Shown here: positions 36,821 through 47,879 of the stretch, one piece after another
How positions within the stretch are numbered: the first letter of the stretch is position 1
How the letters are laid out: the number at the start of each line of letters is the position of its first letter
Source of the DNA: Eutreptiella sp. 'Long Island Sound 2002'
Lineage: Eukaryota > Euglenozoa > Euglenophyceae > Eutreptiales > Eutreptiaceae
DNA length: 64,000 nucleotides
NCBI GenBank assembly: GCA_964036045.1
Contig: OZ038387.1
Span: forward strand, 58,932,427 to 58,996,426
Reading direction: 5' to 3'
Translations under genes and position numbers: made by a program
Notes under the pieces: generated by a model
Database searches by the model: none
Told to the model about the DNA's origin: nothing
The model's input: the letters and a program-made list of their open reading frames with translations, nothing else

Positions 36821-37936
36821 GCACCAACACTGCCTCGACCGCTACTTCTACCGATGCCTCTACCACTGCCCCACCACTGCTTCTACCACTGCCCCACCAC
36901 TGCATCTACCATGCATCTACCAGTGCCCCACCAGCTACCACTACCCCAACACTGCATCTACCATGCATCTACCAGTCCCCCACCTACTAGTGCCCCACCA
37001 GTGCCTCTACCATTGCCTCTACCATTGCCTCCATCATTGCCTCTACCAGTGCCTCTACCATCGCCTCCACCACTTCCCCGCCTTGCCTCTACCACTGCCC
37101 CACCACTGCATCTACCACTGCCCAGCACTACCTGTACCATTGCCTCTACCAGTGCCTCTACCACTGTCCCACCATGCCCCACCATGTCCCACCATGTCCC
37201 ACCAGTGCCTCTACCAGTGACCCACAAGTGCCTCGACCACTGCCCCACCATTGCCTCTACCGCTACCCCACCATTGCCTCTACCACTGCCCCACCACTGC
37301 ATCTACCACTGCCCAGCACTACCTTTACCATTGCCTCTACCAGTGCCTCTACCACTGTCCCACCATGCCCCACCATGTCCCACCATGTCCCACCAGTGCC
37401 TCTACCAGTGACCCACAACTGCCTCGACCACTGCCCCACCATTGCCTCTACCGCTACCCCACCACTGCCTCTACCACTGCCTCTACCACCACGTCTACCA
37501 ATGCCTCTACCACTACCCCATCATTGCACCTGCCAGTGCCCCACCACTGCCTCTACCAGTGCCTCTACCAGTGCCTCTACAAGAGTCCCACCAGTGCCTC
37601 TACCACGGCCCCACCACTGCCTCTACCACGGCCCCACCACTGCCCCTACCACTGCTCCTCCATTACCACTACCACCGCCCCACCACTGCCCGTACCACTG
37701 CCCCACCACTACCTCTACAACTGCTCTTACCACTGCCTCTACCACTGCCTCTACCACTACCCCTACCACTACCTCTACCACTGCCTGTACCACTGTGCCA
37801 CCAATGCCTCTACCAATGCCCCACCACTACCTCTACCACTGCCCCACCACAGCCTCTACCACTGCCCGTACCATTACCCTTACCACACCCCATCACTGCC
37901 TCTGCCTCTACCGCTTTCCCACCACTGCCTCTACAA
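36821..37936 (+). repeat. 12-bp minisatellite, long arm
   Basis: About 1.1 kb of degenerate ACTGCCTCTACC and ACTGCCCCACC units in higher-order groups; one group of about 190 bases around 37140-37250 is repeated at 37320-37440. Open in all three frames with Pro/Leu/His/Tyr-rich translation, which I do not take as genes. Confidence 0.9.
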
Positions 37937-37944
37937 CTCGGTCC

Positions 37945-39485
37945 CATGCAATATGACCCTGATGCTTTTTTTTTTAAGCTAGCCGATGAGCCCACCCCGG
38001 GCAGGATGGGCCTGGAGAGGGGGGAGGGGGGGGTATGATACACATTGAGCGAACAAATGTGTCATTTTGTTGGTTCTCTCAATATTGAAGCAGCAAATTG
38101 ACCACAAGTAACAAGCAAGAAATGTAAAGTGCTACAACTATCATTGTCAGATCATCACATGCGAAAGTGGTTGTACGTGATGCTCAAAAAATCGTGCAAT
38201 AGGAGATGGAAAGGGAAACCTGGCCACCACAAATACAACAATCTGTAGACCACGGTTATAACTTGGTTGTAAACGAGTATTTGCTCGGACCGCCTGCATA
38301 CACTCAACTTTGTTGCCTGTTTAACAAATTGAACTACCACACAGTGGATCAGCTGAACACTGGCCAAAATGGACACTGTTACACATCAATAGTTGATAAC
38401 GCCGAATTACTCCAGAGGTCTTCGAATATCCTTCAGAAGTTTTGCAGATTGACAAGGTTGTACTTCATTTATGAAACCCTGGGTTTGGTGTTGTCCATGT
38501 TGTGCACATCCACTATGATCTTGGTTTTTTGAAATTGATCACCAGCGTTTTAGTTTTTAGAAGCAAAAATGGAAAAGCCTCTGCAACTCAGGCACCTCAA
38601 AGCAACCAAAACAAGGAGTGCTCCGTCTCCTTGTGCCACAAGATGTATCAAAGAGACATTGTACATGATCACGGCTATCATAGCAAAGTACTCGGCCATG
38701 CATTGCTTTACCTCGGGGGCTAAGATTTAGAAACAATAAGTGAGGGCTTGATCATTTGTCCGAAACTAACCCACAACTCGACCAGACACATCACCAAAGA
38801 CAAATGCCTCCTGCCTATGCTCCCCCTGCCCCCCCACCCCCCACCCGCAGTAGACTCCACTGCCCCCTGAAGTATCCGCATTTGCCTGGGCCGCCAAACG
38901 CCGCAGGGTTGTGTCATCACAAAACCAATCGCCACACTGCGGGGTGCATGGCCCCGGGTGCTTCAAATGCCAAGACACATACCGGCCACCAGACCAAGCT
39001 GCTGACCTCTGCACCCAACTCCACAAATCAGACACTGCGTATGACCTGTCCTAATGCAACTTAAGGCTCAGAAAGGTAACTCAGATGATGGTCAGGGGTC
39101 CCATAGCGTCTTTGACAACACACGCGGGATGGCACAGACCAACGCACAGCGCACTCTGTGTAATGGATAATTGAAAAGGGCGGCCACCTGCATCCAAGCA
39201 GTTGTCAACAAAAGGAGGTTCCCCCACAAGGAGAAGAACGGCAACATGCTACACAAGTTGCTGATGAATGTATTGCACACTTGGCGAGTGGTGGTGGACC
39301 AAAAGCTTTGCAATGCACCCCCGCAACCCCACCCCCAGAGCTGTTGCAGCTCCGCGATTTCGTGAAGCACCAGCAGCAGCTGCTGCTGGGTTGCTGGTCG
39401 CGCTGGGCCAGCGGCAGTGCCGACCTACCCCGGCGCACCCTTGGTGACCTCATCCCATGCCGTGGGTCCAGCCACAAACCACAGC
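37945..39485. other. Little recognised; one Cys-rich fragment
   Basis: On the plus strand near 38930-39050 a frame includes HCGVHGPGCFKCQDTY and a later LCTQLHK, a spacing that could be a small zinc-binding fragment. It has no start and I give it low weight. Otherwise nothing was identified. Confidence 0.2.
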
Positions 39486-39496
39486 CTGGGCGATAG

Positions 39497-39605
39497 ATGC
39501 CTGAGGACGCCTGGCAGGATATCTTGCAGATGGCCTGCGCCCTCAGGGCATCAACCCAGACCACACGCCCCTGCATCCCTTGCGCCAGGGCTTTTTTGAG
39601 CAGAT
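39497..39605 (-). repeat. Duplicated exon-like segment, copy A
   Basis: Repeats 39828-39950. The minus-strand translation DLLKKALAQGMQGRVVWVDA continues to a short hydrophobic stretch and a possible exon end near 39520. Part of a locally duplicated gene (see 40510-41037). Confidence 0.5.
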
Positions 39606-39827
39606 CTGTTTTAGTCTCTTCTCCTTTTTTTATTGAAGGCAAACCGTTGACCTCTGACTGCCGTCATGTGGCACAGGGTGGGATAGTGTTAGGCATCTCC
39701 AGTGACTATGATGGCTGACCTGCAGGGCTTTGTTGGGCGGTCCTGGGCACCTCTGTCAGCTAGCTGCAGGGTGTCACTCGGCAGCAGCCCCCGACAGGTC
39801 CAACAGGTACCGACCTGGGAATGCTGA

Positions 39828-39950
39828 GGACGCCTGGCAGGATATCTTGCAGATGGCCTGCGCCCTCAGGGCATCAACCCAGACCCTAACCCTAACCCAG
39901 ACCGCACGCCCCTGCATTTCTTGCGCCAGGGCTTTTTTTAGTAGATCCGC
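39828..39950 (-). repeat. Duplicated exon-like segment, copy B, with telomere-type insertion
   Basis: Same segment as 39497-39605 with CCCTAACCCTAACCC (39883-39897) inserted. The insertion keeps the frame, adding a short Arg-Val pattern. This is an interstitial (CCCTAA)n patch exactly at the point where copy A has none. Confidence 0.6.
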
Positions 39951-40179
39951 TTTTTTCTCTTCCAGTGGCTGCTCTGGTTCCCTCTGCTGCTGGCAGTTGG
40001 TCGTTGTGTGTTGTCCCCGCCCCTACTCCAGCAGCAGTTGGCAGTGCAGCTCCAGCTGGGCCCATAACTGCTCTCAGGTGCTCCCTGAGGTGGTAGATGG
40101 GCTCGATGTGTGCAAGACCGGACGGTTTTTTTTGGTTGGGCAGGTGACAGCCTGTCTTCAACGCCACAGATTGCATGGC

Positions 40180-40480
40180 AGAAACACAATCTCCTGTAGT
40201 TGATGTATGGGGCATACTGCTTGAGCTGCTGGTCCATATGTTTGCCAGGCGTGCGCATGGTGTAGTTGAGTGTCTTGTAGAGGGGGCCCTCCTCGGTCAA
40301 GGCATAAGATGCAGGTGGCATGCTGTGGCCTGTGGGCGCCAGAGTGGCCCAAGGCCTTGACGCCTCCAGCACTGAGGTGGTGAGTTGGAAGCCCAGCAGA
40401 AAGAAAGTGTGTTTGCCACACCTCCGCCAGGCATTCAAGAGCTTCACCCCAGCGCTTCCTATGCTACGCGGCAGGCGGCT
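40180..40480 (-). pseudogene. Second, internally deleted copy of the 40.5-41.1 kb gene
   Basis: Matches 41060-40800 closely (ALTEEGPLYKTLNYTMRTPG and the next residues), then jumps to the last dozen codons before the TGA, now out of frame. About 290 bases of the middle exon are missing. Confidence 0.6.
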
Positions 40481-40509
40481 CCGCTGGTGGGGCAGGTGAC
40501 GGCCTGTCT

Positions 40510-41037
40510 TCAACGCGATAGATCGTATGGCAGGAACAAATTCTCCTGCTCTGCCAAGACTTCCGAGAACATCTCAATCTGCTTGGCCACACACGGCAAG
40601 ATGACAAAGAGCGAGCCTGAGAGCTTCCTGTCCGGCAGCGTGCCCACAACGACGTAAGCATAAAGTTGGCTGCAGCTCTCGCTCAAGCAAGACTGCCATG
40701 TCACCATCTTGTCCTTGGCCCATAACTTCTGCAGGATGTGCATTTCCATACTGCAGTACACCTTCACGGCGAAGTTTGGGAGGCAGCTTGCGGCAGTGAT
40801 GCTCTGCTTGATGGATGGGGCGTACTGCTTGAGCTGCTGGTCCATATGTTTGCCAGGCGTGCGCATGGTGTAGTTGAGCGACTTGTAGAGGGGGCCCTCC
40901 TCGGTCAAGGCATAAGATGCAGGTGGCGTGGCCTGTGGGCGCCAGAGTGGCCCAAGGCCTTGACGCCTCCAGCACTGAGGTGGTGAGTTGGAAGCCCAGC
41001 GGAAAGAAAGTGTGTTTGCCACACCTCCGCCAGGCAT
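40510..41037 (-). CDS. Unrecognised protein, C-terminal exon of a tandemly duplicated gene
   Basis: On the minus strand the frame is open to a TGA at 40510. From about 40930 it is convincingly coding: ALTEEGPLYKSLNYTMRTPG, then AASCLPNFAVKVYCSMEMH, a hydrophobic strand LYAYVVVGTLPDRKLSGSLF and the end NLFLPYDLSR. The mixture of charged and aromatic residues and the selective conservation in the 40180-40480 copy support a real protein. The N-terminal part of the frame (above about 40940) looks like an upstream intron or a different frame. I do not recognise the family. A third copy's end (WR-TGA followed by AGACAGGCCGTCACCTGCC) appears at 41100-41130, so at least three units stood in tandem. 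Confidence 0.5.
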   Translation of the reverse strand: MPGGGVANTLSFRWASNSPPQCWRRQGLGPLWRPQATPPASYALTEEGPLYKSLNYTMRTPGKHMDQQLKQYAPSIKQSITAASCLPNFAVKVYCSMEMHILQKLWAKDKMVTWQSCLSESCSQLYAYVVVGTLPDRKLSGSLFVILPCVAKQIEMFSEVLAEQENLFLPYDLSR

Positions 41038-41490
41038 TCAAGAGCTTCACCCCAGCGCTTCCTGTGCTGCGCGGCAGGCGGCTCTGCCTCAATCATCGCT
41101 GGTGTGGCAGGTGACGGCCTGTCTTCAACGCCACATTACAGGACCGCCTTCTTGAGTGGCTCTATGGCACAAGAGTCGCCACACATGCCTTTCCACAGCT
41201 GCTAAAAAAGACCTACACATTCTATCCCCCTTTGGCAGGGGTCAGTCCATGGCGTCCGCCAAATGCATCACCAACGGTTGGTATGGGATCAAAGGTGAGT
41301 GAACAAGAACTCAACAAACATCCGGCAATATAGTGCATAGTTACGGGACTACTATGGGGGTGGGTAGTATGTTTCAGGAAAAAGTGCCACCACAGAGGGA
41401 GGAGAAGCTTGTTCCTGCCCCCCTCCCCCTGGATAAATGACATGATAAATGACCTAAATAGGCAAGAAAAGCAAGGCTTTAATTGCGCAA

Positions 41491-42057
41491 TTGGGCTCTC
41501 TTGTTATACAATGTATGCAATTGTCAAACCACCAATACTCCACGCCGCATGGCACCGAATGGTCACCCTCACCATCACTCACAGAACCGCCACGTCTCCC
41601 AACACCTACTTCATCCCACCTTAATCTGATACCTCCGTTACCGTCGTTGGAACAACCATATTGCCATTTATCCTCGTCCTCACCACCAACTACTTCACCC
41701 CATAGGAGCCCCGTTCCGCAAGCGCCCCGAAGTTCATCCCCGCCCATAACGGCTCCTTCTACTTCTCAACTCCTTCGCGCAGCATTCGCCAATGAACAAC
41801 CCCATCATCTTGAAGATCTCTCGAATGCCCCTGTCTCCAAGGGTGTTCACCTTTCTCGCGAAGTGAAACACATTCTACGCGTGCACCGTTGGCGTGCCAA
41901 TCGGAGACCTTTAACACCTTCCGCTTTGCTGACGCACGTATGTGTTGTCTCTATTGACGAACGCAATTCCGTAGTCCGCATCTCCGTTTATGGTCAGCTC
42001 CAGTGTTACGAATTTGAACCCTTTCAACGGCGATATATCTCTCGGGGACATTCATAA
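41491..42057 (+). CDS. Unrecognised gene, 5' part, interrupted by an inserted element
   Basis: An open plus-strand frame with a long Ser/Pro/Thr-rich, presumably disordered stretch (to about residue 100) followed by a folded-looking segment: LSREVKHILRVHRWRANRRP, then VCVVSIDERNSVVRISVYGQ. It runs into the left end of a terminal-inverted-repeat element at about 42036 and stops at the TAA at 42055-42057, inside the element. On the far side of the element a matching continuation (PQLLIDFYSCQHTRQHHHSV) begins at 42937. The start codon is not certain. No family recognised; it might itself be a transposon gene. Base composition is nearer 50 percent GC with balanced codon use, unlike its surroundings. 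Confidence 0.45.
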   Translation: MGSLVIQCMQLSNHQYSTPHGTEWSPSPSLTEPPRLPTPTSSHLNLIPPLPSLEQPYCHLSSSSPPTTSPHRSPVPQAPRSSSPPITAPSTSQLLRAAFANEQPHHLEDLSNAPVSKGVHLSREVKHILRVHRWRANRRPLTPSALLTHVCVVSIDERNSVVRISVYGQLQCYEFEPFQRRYISRGHS

Positions 42058-42936
42058 TATGCCAACTTTCTGGGTTTTGGCACTTTTCGGCAATTTCTAC
42101 AACTTTTGCTTCCATGTGCAAACATGTTGTCACCTGGGGGGGGGGGGGGGGGATGTGTATACTTTTTGAAATCTGCAAGAAAATGCCATTTCAGAATGTA
42201 TGGGTTGGCGGAGGGGGGTTTGCCATTTTTCAGCGTAGCACAACACATTGGATGGTGCACACAAACATGGCACTGCACCGTTCATCCATTTTCATTCAGA
42301 ATCACTGTCATCGTCAGCATTCCTTTTTTCAGGCAGGGCTGGGACCCCATTAGGGCAGACATCCCCCTGTTTGTGGACAGGGACATATTTCTTCAATTTT
42401 TGCGAATCCTGCAACCTCCGTGCCTTCACTGGCACCCAACCTTCGTTAAGGGGCATGGCCCACAGGCGCGGTGGCCTCAGCGGTCGTCAGAATGTCCTGC
42501 TCCTTGTGGGAGCATGTGGGTGGCTGTGAGCGGGCGGTACGGGGTTTTTTAGCCCGGCTGCCAGGCTAATGTCGAGTCACCTGCACCCACTGTGCACCCC
42601 CAGAGCGAGCCCTTTTGTGCGCCAAAGGCTTTTGTGGTGCGTCCCGGGAAGCAACAGCCCGTGACGTGAATTTGTATGAAGACATGGCAGCTGCCTGTTA
42701 ACAAAAAGAGGCAGCAAACAACACAAGCATCGTCGGAAATGGACGAAAATCTCAGACATATCGTCAGTCCAGCAAGCAGACCTGAGGTGTTCCAAATAGC
42801 CCTTGTCAAGGGCTTTCCGAATATACCCCACATACCCCTACCTCCGGAACACTGAGTTGGCAGAAATTAGGCAACAACGTCGCCAGCCCGCGAAAACCCA
42901 GAAAGTTGGCATAATCGGCGGCGTCCCCGAGAGATA
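42036..42936. mobile_element. ~0.9 kb element with ~46-bp terminal inverted repeats at a TA site
   Basis: Left end TATCTCTCGGGGAC then TATGCCAACTTTCTGGGTTTT (the latter is 21 bases, 42059-42079; core GCCAACTTTCTGGG). The right end is the same in reverse complement, finishing CCCCGAGAGATA at 42936. TA dinucleotides flank both ends, as for Tc1/mariner-like or MITE elements. The interior has a 14-G run and no transposase-like frame, so it is non-autonomous. It lies inside a coding frame. The exact ends are uncertain by 2 bases because of the TATA at the left junction. Confidence 0.7.
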
Positions 42937-43869
42937 TCCTCAACTACTCATTGATTTCTATTCTTGCCAACACACTCGCCAACACCATCACTCCGTTTTT
43001 GAACAGCGTACTCCTTTCTTGATGGTATCCAACTACCCCCCGCCCCCCTTGCAATCTCCCACGTTAGCGCGCGACGGTCTCCTGGGGGGGGGGGGGGGTG
43101 CATCAGTGAAGACCTTGGCTGACCTCGGATAGCCTCCTGACGATATAATGAGTATTTTGGTGTCCTCTATCCATTCCGATTCGAATCTGAAGCGGAGATC
43201 CACATGCATTGGTATGCAGCGATTATTGCTATTAAAGCACACAAATTGTGGGATGTTCACTCTCTCACCGTTTGTGACACCTACCATGAGTTTCATGGAT
43301 CCACGGACACGGCTTACCGATCATTCCTCATGATTTAGTTGAGGAAGTTGAGGAGCCATCATTTAGTTGAGGAATCTTGTCGCACTCGCATTGAGGCTGA
43401 TTGGCTCTACAAGTGGAATCATGTGTGCATTGAATCCTTCGTGAAGTATGAGGCATGTATGCGGCGGGTGATTACTAGCCTTTGGGATGTTTCTTCTGCT
43501 CGGCACAGTATTGAAGTTTCTGCAGCCTTGGGTCGCCGAACTATTCATGAAGACGACAACGAATGTTCCCAATGTCTGAATGCATTCCACCCAACTGCTC
43601 TTTTGGCGGTGGAATCCTCTTTTGCTTTGGAGTATCTGGAAAGCGAAGCTCGCTTCGTCATTCAACGGGAATGGACGGTGGCTACCTTCACCCTATATCA
43701 CCACCGCATTACCTTTGTCTTAGGGGACCGGGTGTGTCACGAAACTGTTCTACGACAATCACATGCTTTTGGGGACCTTACCGTAGGCCGCGAAGCACAT
43801 TTGCGCTCCCTTACCGTGGACATTGAACGCCTTTGCCGTGGCCGCCTACTCCACCTCCTAATACGTTGA
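42937..43869 (+). pseudogene. Unrecognised gene, 3' part
   Basis: Continues the 41491 gene past the element: PQLLIDFYSCQHTRQHHHSV to about 43022. A plausible 130-base intron (GTATCC at 43023 to AATGAG at 43152) leads in phase to YFGVLYPFRFESEAEIHMHW and on to a TGA at 43867-43869. One in-frame TAG stands at 43336-43338, beside a small local duplication around GATTTAGTTGAGGAA. After it come a Cys pair (CSQC), an Ala/Glu helix and a terminal Arg/Leu-rich helix. No family recognised. With an insertion and a stop, this copy is probably inactive; the intron is an inference. Confidence 0.4.
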
Positions 43870-46225
43870 GCCACTCTTGCTATCCCTCCACATGCCCTTC
43901 GCGTTGCGCTCGCCATGCTATCACCATTTACCTCGTCCTCCCCCTTCCTTCAAGGCTTCCGCGTGTCGATGCTCGAAAGGGTTTTCCAGACAATTCAGGT
44001 AGCGAATTGCCAGCGAACCTACTTGTACACCTGCCAGGTTTGCCCTCGATAGCCACTGCGCCCTCTCCCGACAACTTGTTGGTCACGCTGACATTCTCAT
44101 GCTCCACGCGCTGTCCCTCGCTGCCATGAAGCTGAACTTACAGATTGGTGCCACCGCCATGGAGGAGTGGGGAGCAGGGTACAGACAGTGGGGTAGAGGT
44201 GTTTGCGGGAATTGTGAGGGGCAATGTTTGCCCGACGCGCGCCCGGCGCATGCCCGGCGCGCTACCTTTGTATTAAGTATCTTATCTCTAGCCTCAAGTT
44301 TATCCTCACCTTGGGAAGTCCCCCAAGTAGACCGCAATAGACTGCAAACCTTCTTTGCAAGGGACCTTGTATAAGCCGAAATATGAGAAGTCAACAACAC
44401 AAAATGTCACTCCCACCACTTCCAACCACCACCCTTGCCATCGTCATGAACTGGGTGCAAAGGATGGGCCAAATTCGACAAATTAGACACAGCAAGAAGG
44501 TACTCCAAATTGTTTGGTGAGCTGGGGGCAAAAGCAGGCACGGGTGGGTAATGGTCAAAAAAAGATGCCCGGCGCGCTAACGCTCCCCCTGAAATCTTTT
44601 ACAACCCTTCTATGATTTTGTAACCCTTTTTTCAAGATTGTTTGCCTCTTTGTCACGATAGTTTGTAAGAGGTAGCTGAGGATATGGTGGCAAAGGTAGC
44701 GGACCATAGATGACACAAATACCGGATGGATGAAAATGTTTCTTCAATACCCTTGAAACCAATGGATGTCTAGGGTCTTCAACTCTTCAATGTCCGCAAT
44801 GTGCGTGGATTGTGCTGCCAAGTTTCCATGGGGAGCAGATGTTGACGCGAGCGCCAAGTGCACAAATCCAACACATAGAAGTCTTTGGAATGTGGGAGAG
44901 GTTCGTTGGGTACCTATACCACCGAGGTGGTACCAGCACCTCAAAGTGTCAACCCAAGAGGAGTAGAGTCAGCACATTGGGAAGTGCATAGTAGGAGGAC
45001 TCGAATGAGCACACTGTGAACTTCCAATGCTGGAGCACAGTCTTTGTGTTATGTTGTTTGTACTTGCCAGTGGGGCTCTTTTCATGCATGGGGATTGGGA
45101 CCATTTCCTGTGAAAAATCAATGGTCCTGTCCTGGTGGTCTGCAGTCAGTGGACTGCAACTGACTGTACGGTAACCCCCCCCCCCTGCACACAAATGGCC
45201 AAAGTCAGGAAAGCAATGCTAACACAGGCTGGTGGTGCTTGAACAAAGCCGTGCTTGCACCGACCCATACACACCAAAAGACCTGCCCAAACGTCACCCA
45301 GACCAACAGTTTCACAAAGCGGCAAAACAGTATGCAGGCAAAATTCAGCATGTTTCGGGTGTCCACCAGGGGCATCAAGAGCTGTGGAATGGACAATCTG
45401 GGGCAGACGATGAGTCATCAGAAGTGTCGAGGTTAGAGTCAGAATCAGTACGAGAGTCATCACCAGAATGTGTCCGAATGTACGTAAAAAACATGCCAGC
45501 ACTAGATAATTGGCCACGGCCGAAACTCACATCAAAACAAACCGCAGTGGGTTGTAGTTGAGCAGAATGTCGCAATGAGCAGCAACAATTGTCACTGGCA
45601 GCCCCTCTTCCCTCTGCAATCAGCACACAACTGCGTCATCCGATATTCTTGACTGCAAAGATTGCGGTCAGAAAGACAATGATGACACAGGGTGACCGAG
45701 CTTAGACAAGGCCATGGTACAATCGGGGGGTTAGGTAACCAGCAAGCATTCGCTGGCATAAAGATGTTCACAAAGATGTTCACAAAAAGGTTCATGAAAC
45801 ATGTGGACGGGCCAATGAGGGGAAAACCATGCTTGTTCCTGTGCATGAGTATGACACCGTGTGGAAAAGAGGATCTGCTGGGGAAAAGAGCATAGTATTG
45901 CATATCTGACGTCCACAGCGGCAGCAGGTGCAGTGGCAAGGCCAGCATGGGCTGCGTTACACAGAACATACGGTGACACGGAACAGGGGTATTTTGTCAG
46001 AGATGAGGATGAGCACGGCTGCGACATCAAGCACCAAGAAACGGTGATAGGAAATCGCACAAGAAAGCGCGGAGAGACAACAAACGGAACACAGAATGGC
46101 AGGGCTGTATATGCTTGGCCCAACCGCTAGTACCACGCGACTTTCCATTGAGGGAAGGCGATCAAGTTACTCCCCCCCTTCCCCATGCGCCATGTTCCGT
46201 GTCAAACAGTCCCTCCAAGGCGCCC
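43870..46225. other. No gene recognised
   Basis: Contains GC-rich motif copies (GCCCGGCGCGCTA) near 44253 and 44567, the second preceded by TCAAAAAAAGATGCCC, as near 11886 (inverted) and 49385. No supported exon. Confidence 0.35.
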
Positions 46226-46227
46226 TT

Positions 46228-46335
46228 CGACCATGGGCTGGTCGTTGGGCAGGTCCCACACTGAGTTTGGGTTTCTCAGGGCGCGTCAAAAAGCGCCGTC
46301 TAACCCTAACCCCTGGGGGCTGGTCCTTGGACAAA
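46228..46335 (+). repeat. Diverged partial copy of the 0.34 kb dispersed repeat
   Basis: Shares GGGCTGGTCGTTGG, the CAAAAAGCGCCGTCTAA block and GGCTGGTCCTTGGACAA in the same order as 7930-8005. It carries CTAACCCTAACCCC in place of the copy 1 sequence. Confidence 0.45.
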
Positions 46336-46356
46336 CCGGTCGTTGTATCCTGTCAC

Positions 46357-46530
46357 CACTCGTTACCATCCCTTTACCACTCGTTACTATCCCGTGACCA
46401 CTCGTTGTCATCCCGTTACCACTCGTTACCATCCCGTTACCACTCGTTATCATCCCTTTACCACTTGTATCATCCCGTTACCACTCGTTACCATCCCATT
46501 ACCACTCGGTGCCATCCCGTTATCACTCAT
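46357..46530 (+). repeat. 21-bp minisatellite, about eight copies
   Basis: Consensus CACTCGTTACCATCCCGTTAC with a few substitutions. No coding meaning. Confidence 0.9.
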
Positions 46531-46542
46531 TACTGACACAAC

Positions 46543-46625
46543 TGTAACAGTACCTGCCTACCGCTGCCACCTACCCCCGTGTCCCTTATCCAAGCGACGG
46601 TGAACGGCCAGACATTGATGGAAAC
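46543..46625 (+). repeat. Dispersed repeat, copy 1
   Basis: AACAGTACCTGCCTACCGCT to GGCCAGACATTGATGGAA recurs at 49465-49590. Part of the end (GGAACCAACGCC, TGTTGCTTGGACG) recurs near 50690. Confidence 0.6.
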
Positions 46626-47875
46626 AATGCCCAGTTTCACTTGAACATCATCAGGCTGGACATGGTCAAAACCATGCATGCTGTCTCACAATGCCGAGGA
46701 CCCACTACCACAGTCACCACACTGACTATGCATTATCGAAGGGACAGAAATGCAAGAAGCAGGGCAATGGCCAGTAATGGCACCGTTCCCCTTTCCCCTC
46801 AGCACATGAATGACAACAAAGCAGCCCTAGAATAGTGTGACCAAGGAACAAATCAGTCACCAAGGTCCTGCAGAAGAGTCCCCTGTGGACTGGAGAGAAA
46901 AAAGGAGCAGGGAGATGGGGGGGCCTGGCATTGGGCTGAAGCCCTCGCACCAACTGGGTTCAGACAGGGGGTGCCCCCTCCCCCATCCCCATGCCAATGG
47001 CCTGGGGCCATGATTCTTCTTTCCGGGTGAGGGGTCCATTGATATACGAGCGGAGGAGCCAACAACTCGAAATATCATCAATTGATGACATCTTTACAGA
47101 AACTGATGTGTAGGCACTTTCTGGCCTGTGCACCTGCCTGAAGCATCGTTTGGACGTATGCTGTGTACCTGCTCTTGCATCTTTGTGATGGTGGCAGAGC
47201 TCACCTTGGCCACTTTGTCTGTACTGTTCAACAGTTGTGGTTATTCACCTGCGTGTACTTCTCACACTACTTCTCACAGGGGGGGGGGTTCGCACAGCGC
47301 GGGCACAGCGCCAATTAGTACGTTGTTTGTCCCGGGAACACCCCTGAAAAGCACCCACCTACAGAAGGATGCATGATCAATTCAAAACAGCCAGGGGCGC
47401 AGAATTCAGGACCATGGGACCCGTGGCAAGCATCAGACTAGAAAAAAAATCCCTGGTGTACCAGCAGAGGCTGAAGGGTGCAGAATTCAGGAACCTGGGA
47501 TCCGTGGCTACTGGTGGTGGAAAACTGCCGACTTTTCGCACAGCACTGGCACAGGGCACGTGCGCCCCCACACTGCCCCCCCCCCCCCAGGGGGGAGGGG
47601 GATATGACGTAGGGACTACGCTGTGCTACGGACTTCAATGGGCCACTGCGTATCAGGCACATGGCAGCAACAGTTGTGTGTCTAATGCACTACAGTGCTT
47701 TATCTACCCCTCCCATGCCAATCCCTCTCCACTTCAGAAACAAGAATGATCCCTCCCCCTTCCCAAGTCCATGGACACTCCATCCGGAAAGAAGGATCAT
47801 GGTCCCAAGCCAATTGTCAGGCTCCATAGACTGGGCCCGATGCAGGGATTGCACCGCCCCCATCAGCACCCTCAC
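46626..47875. other. No gene recognised
   Basis: A short direct repeat (CAGAATTCAGGA, ATGGGACCCGTGGC and CTGGGATCCGTGGC) lies at 47398-47510. Nothing else identified. Confidence 0.35.
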
Positions 47876-47879
47876 ACTC

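Noticed and set aside
36821-37982. Pro/Leu/His/Tyr-rich proteins of 200-260 residues
   Set aside because: They are translations of a 12-bp minisatellite, open in all frames of the same strand.
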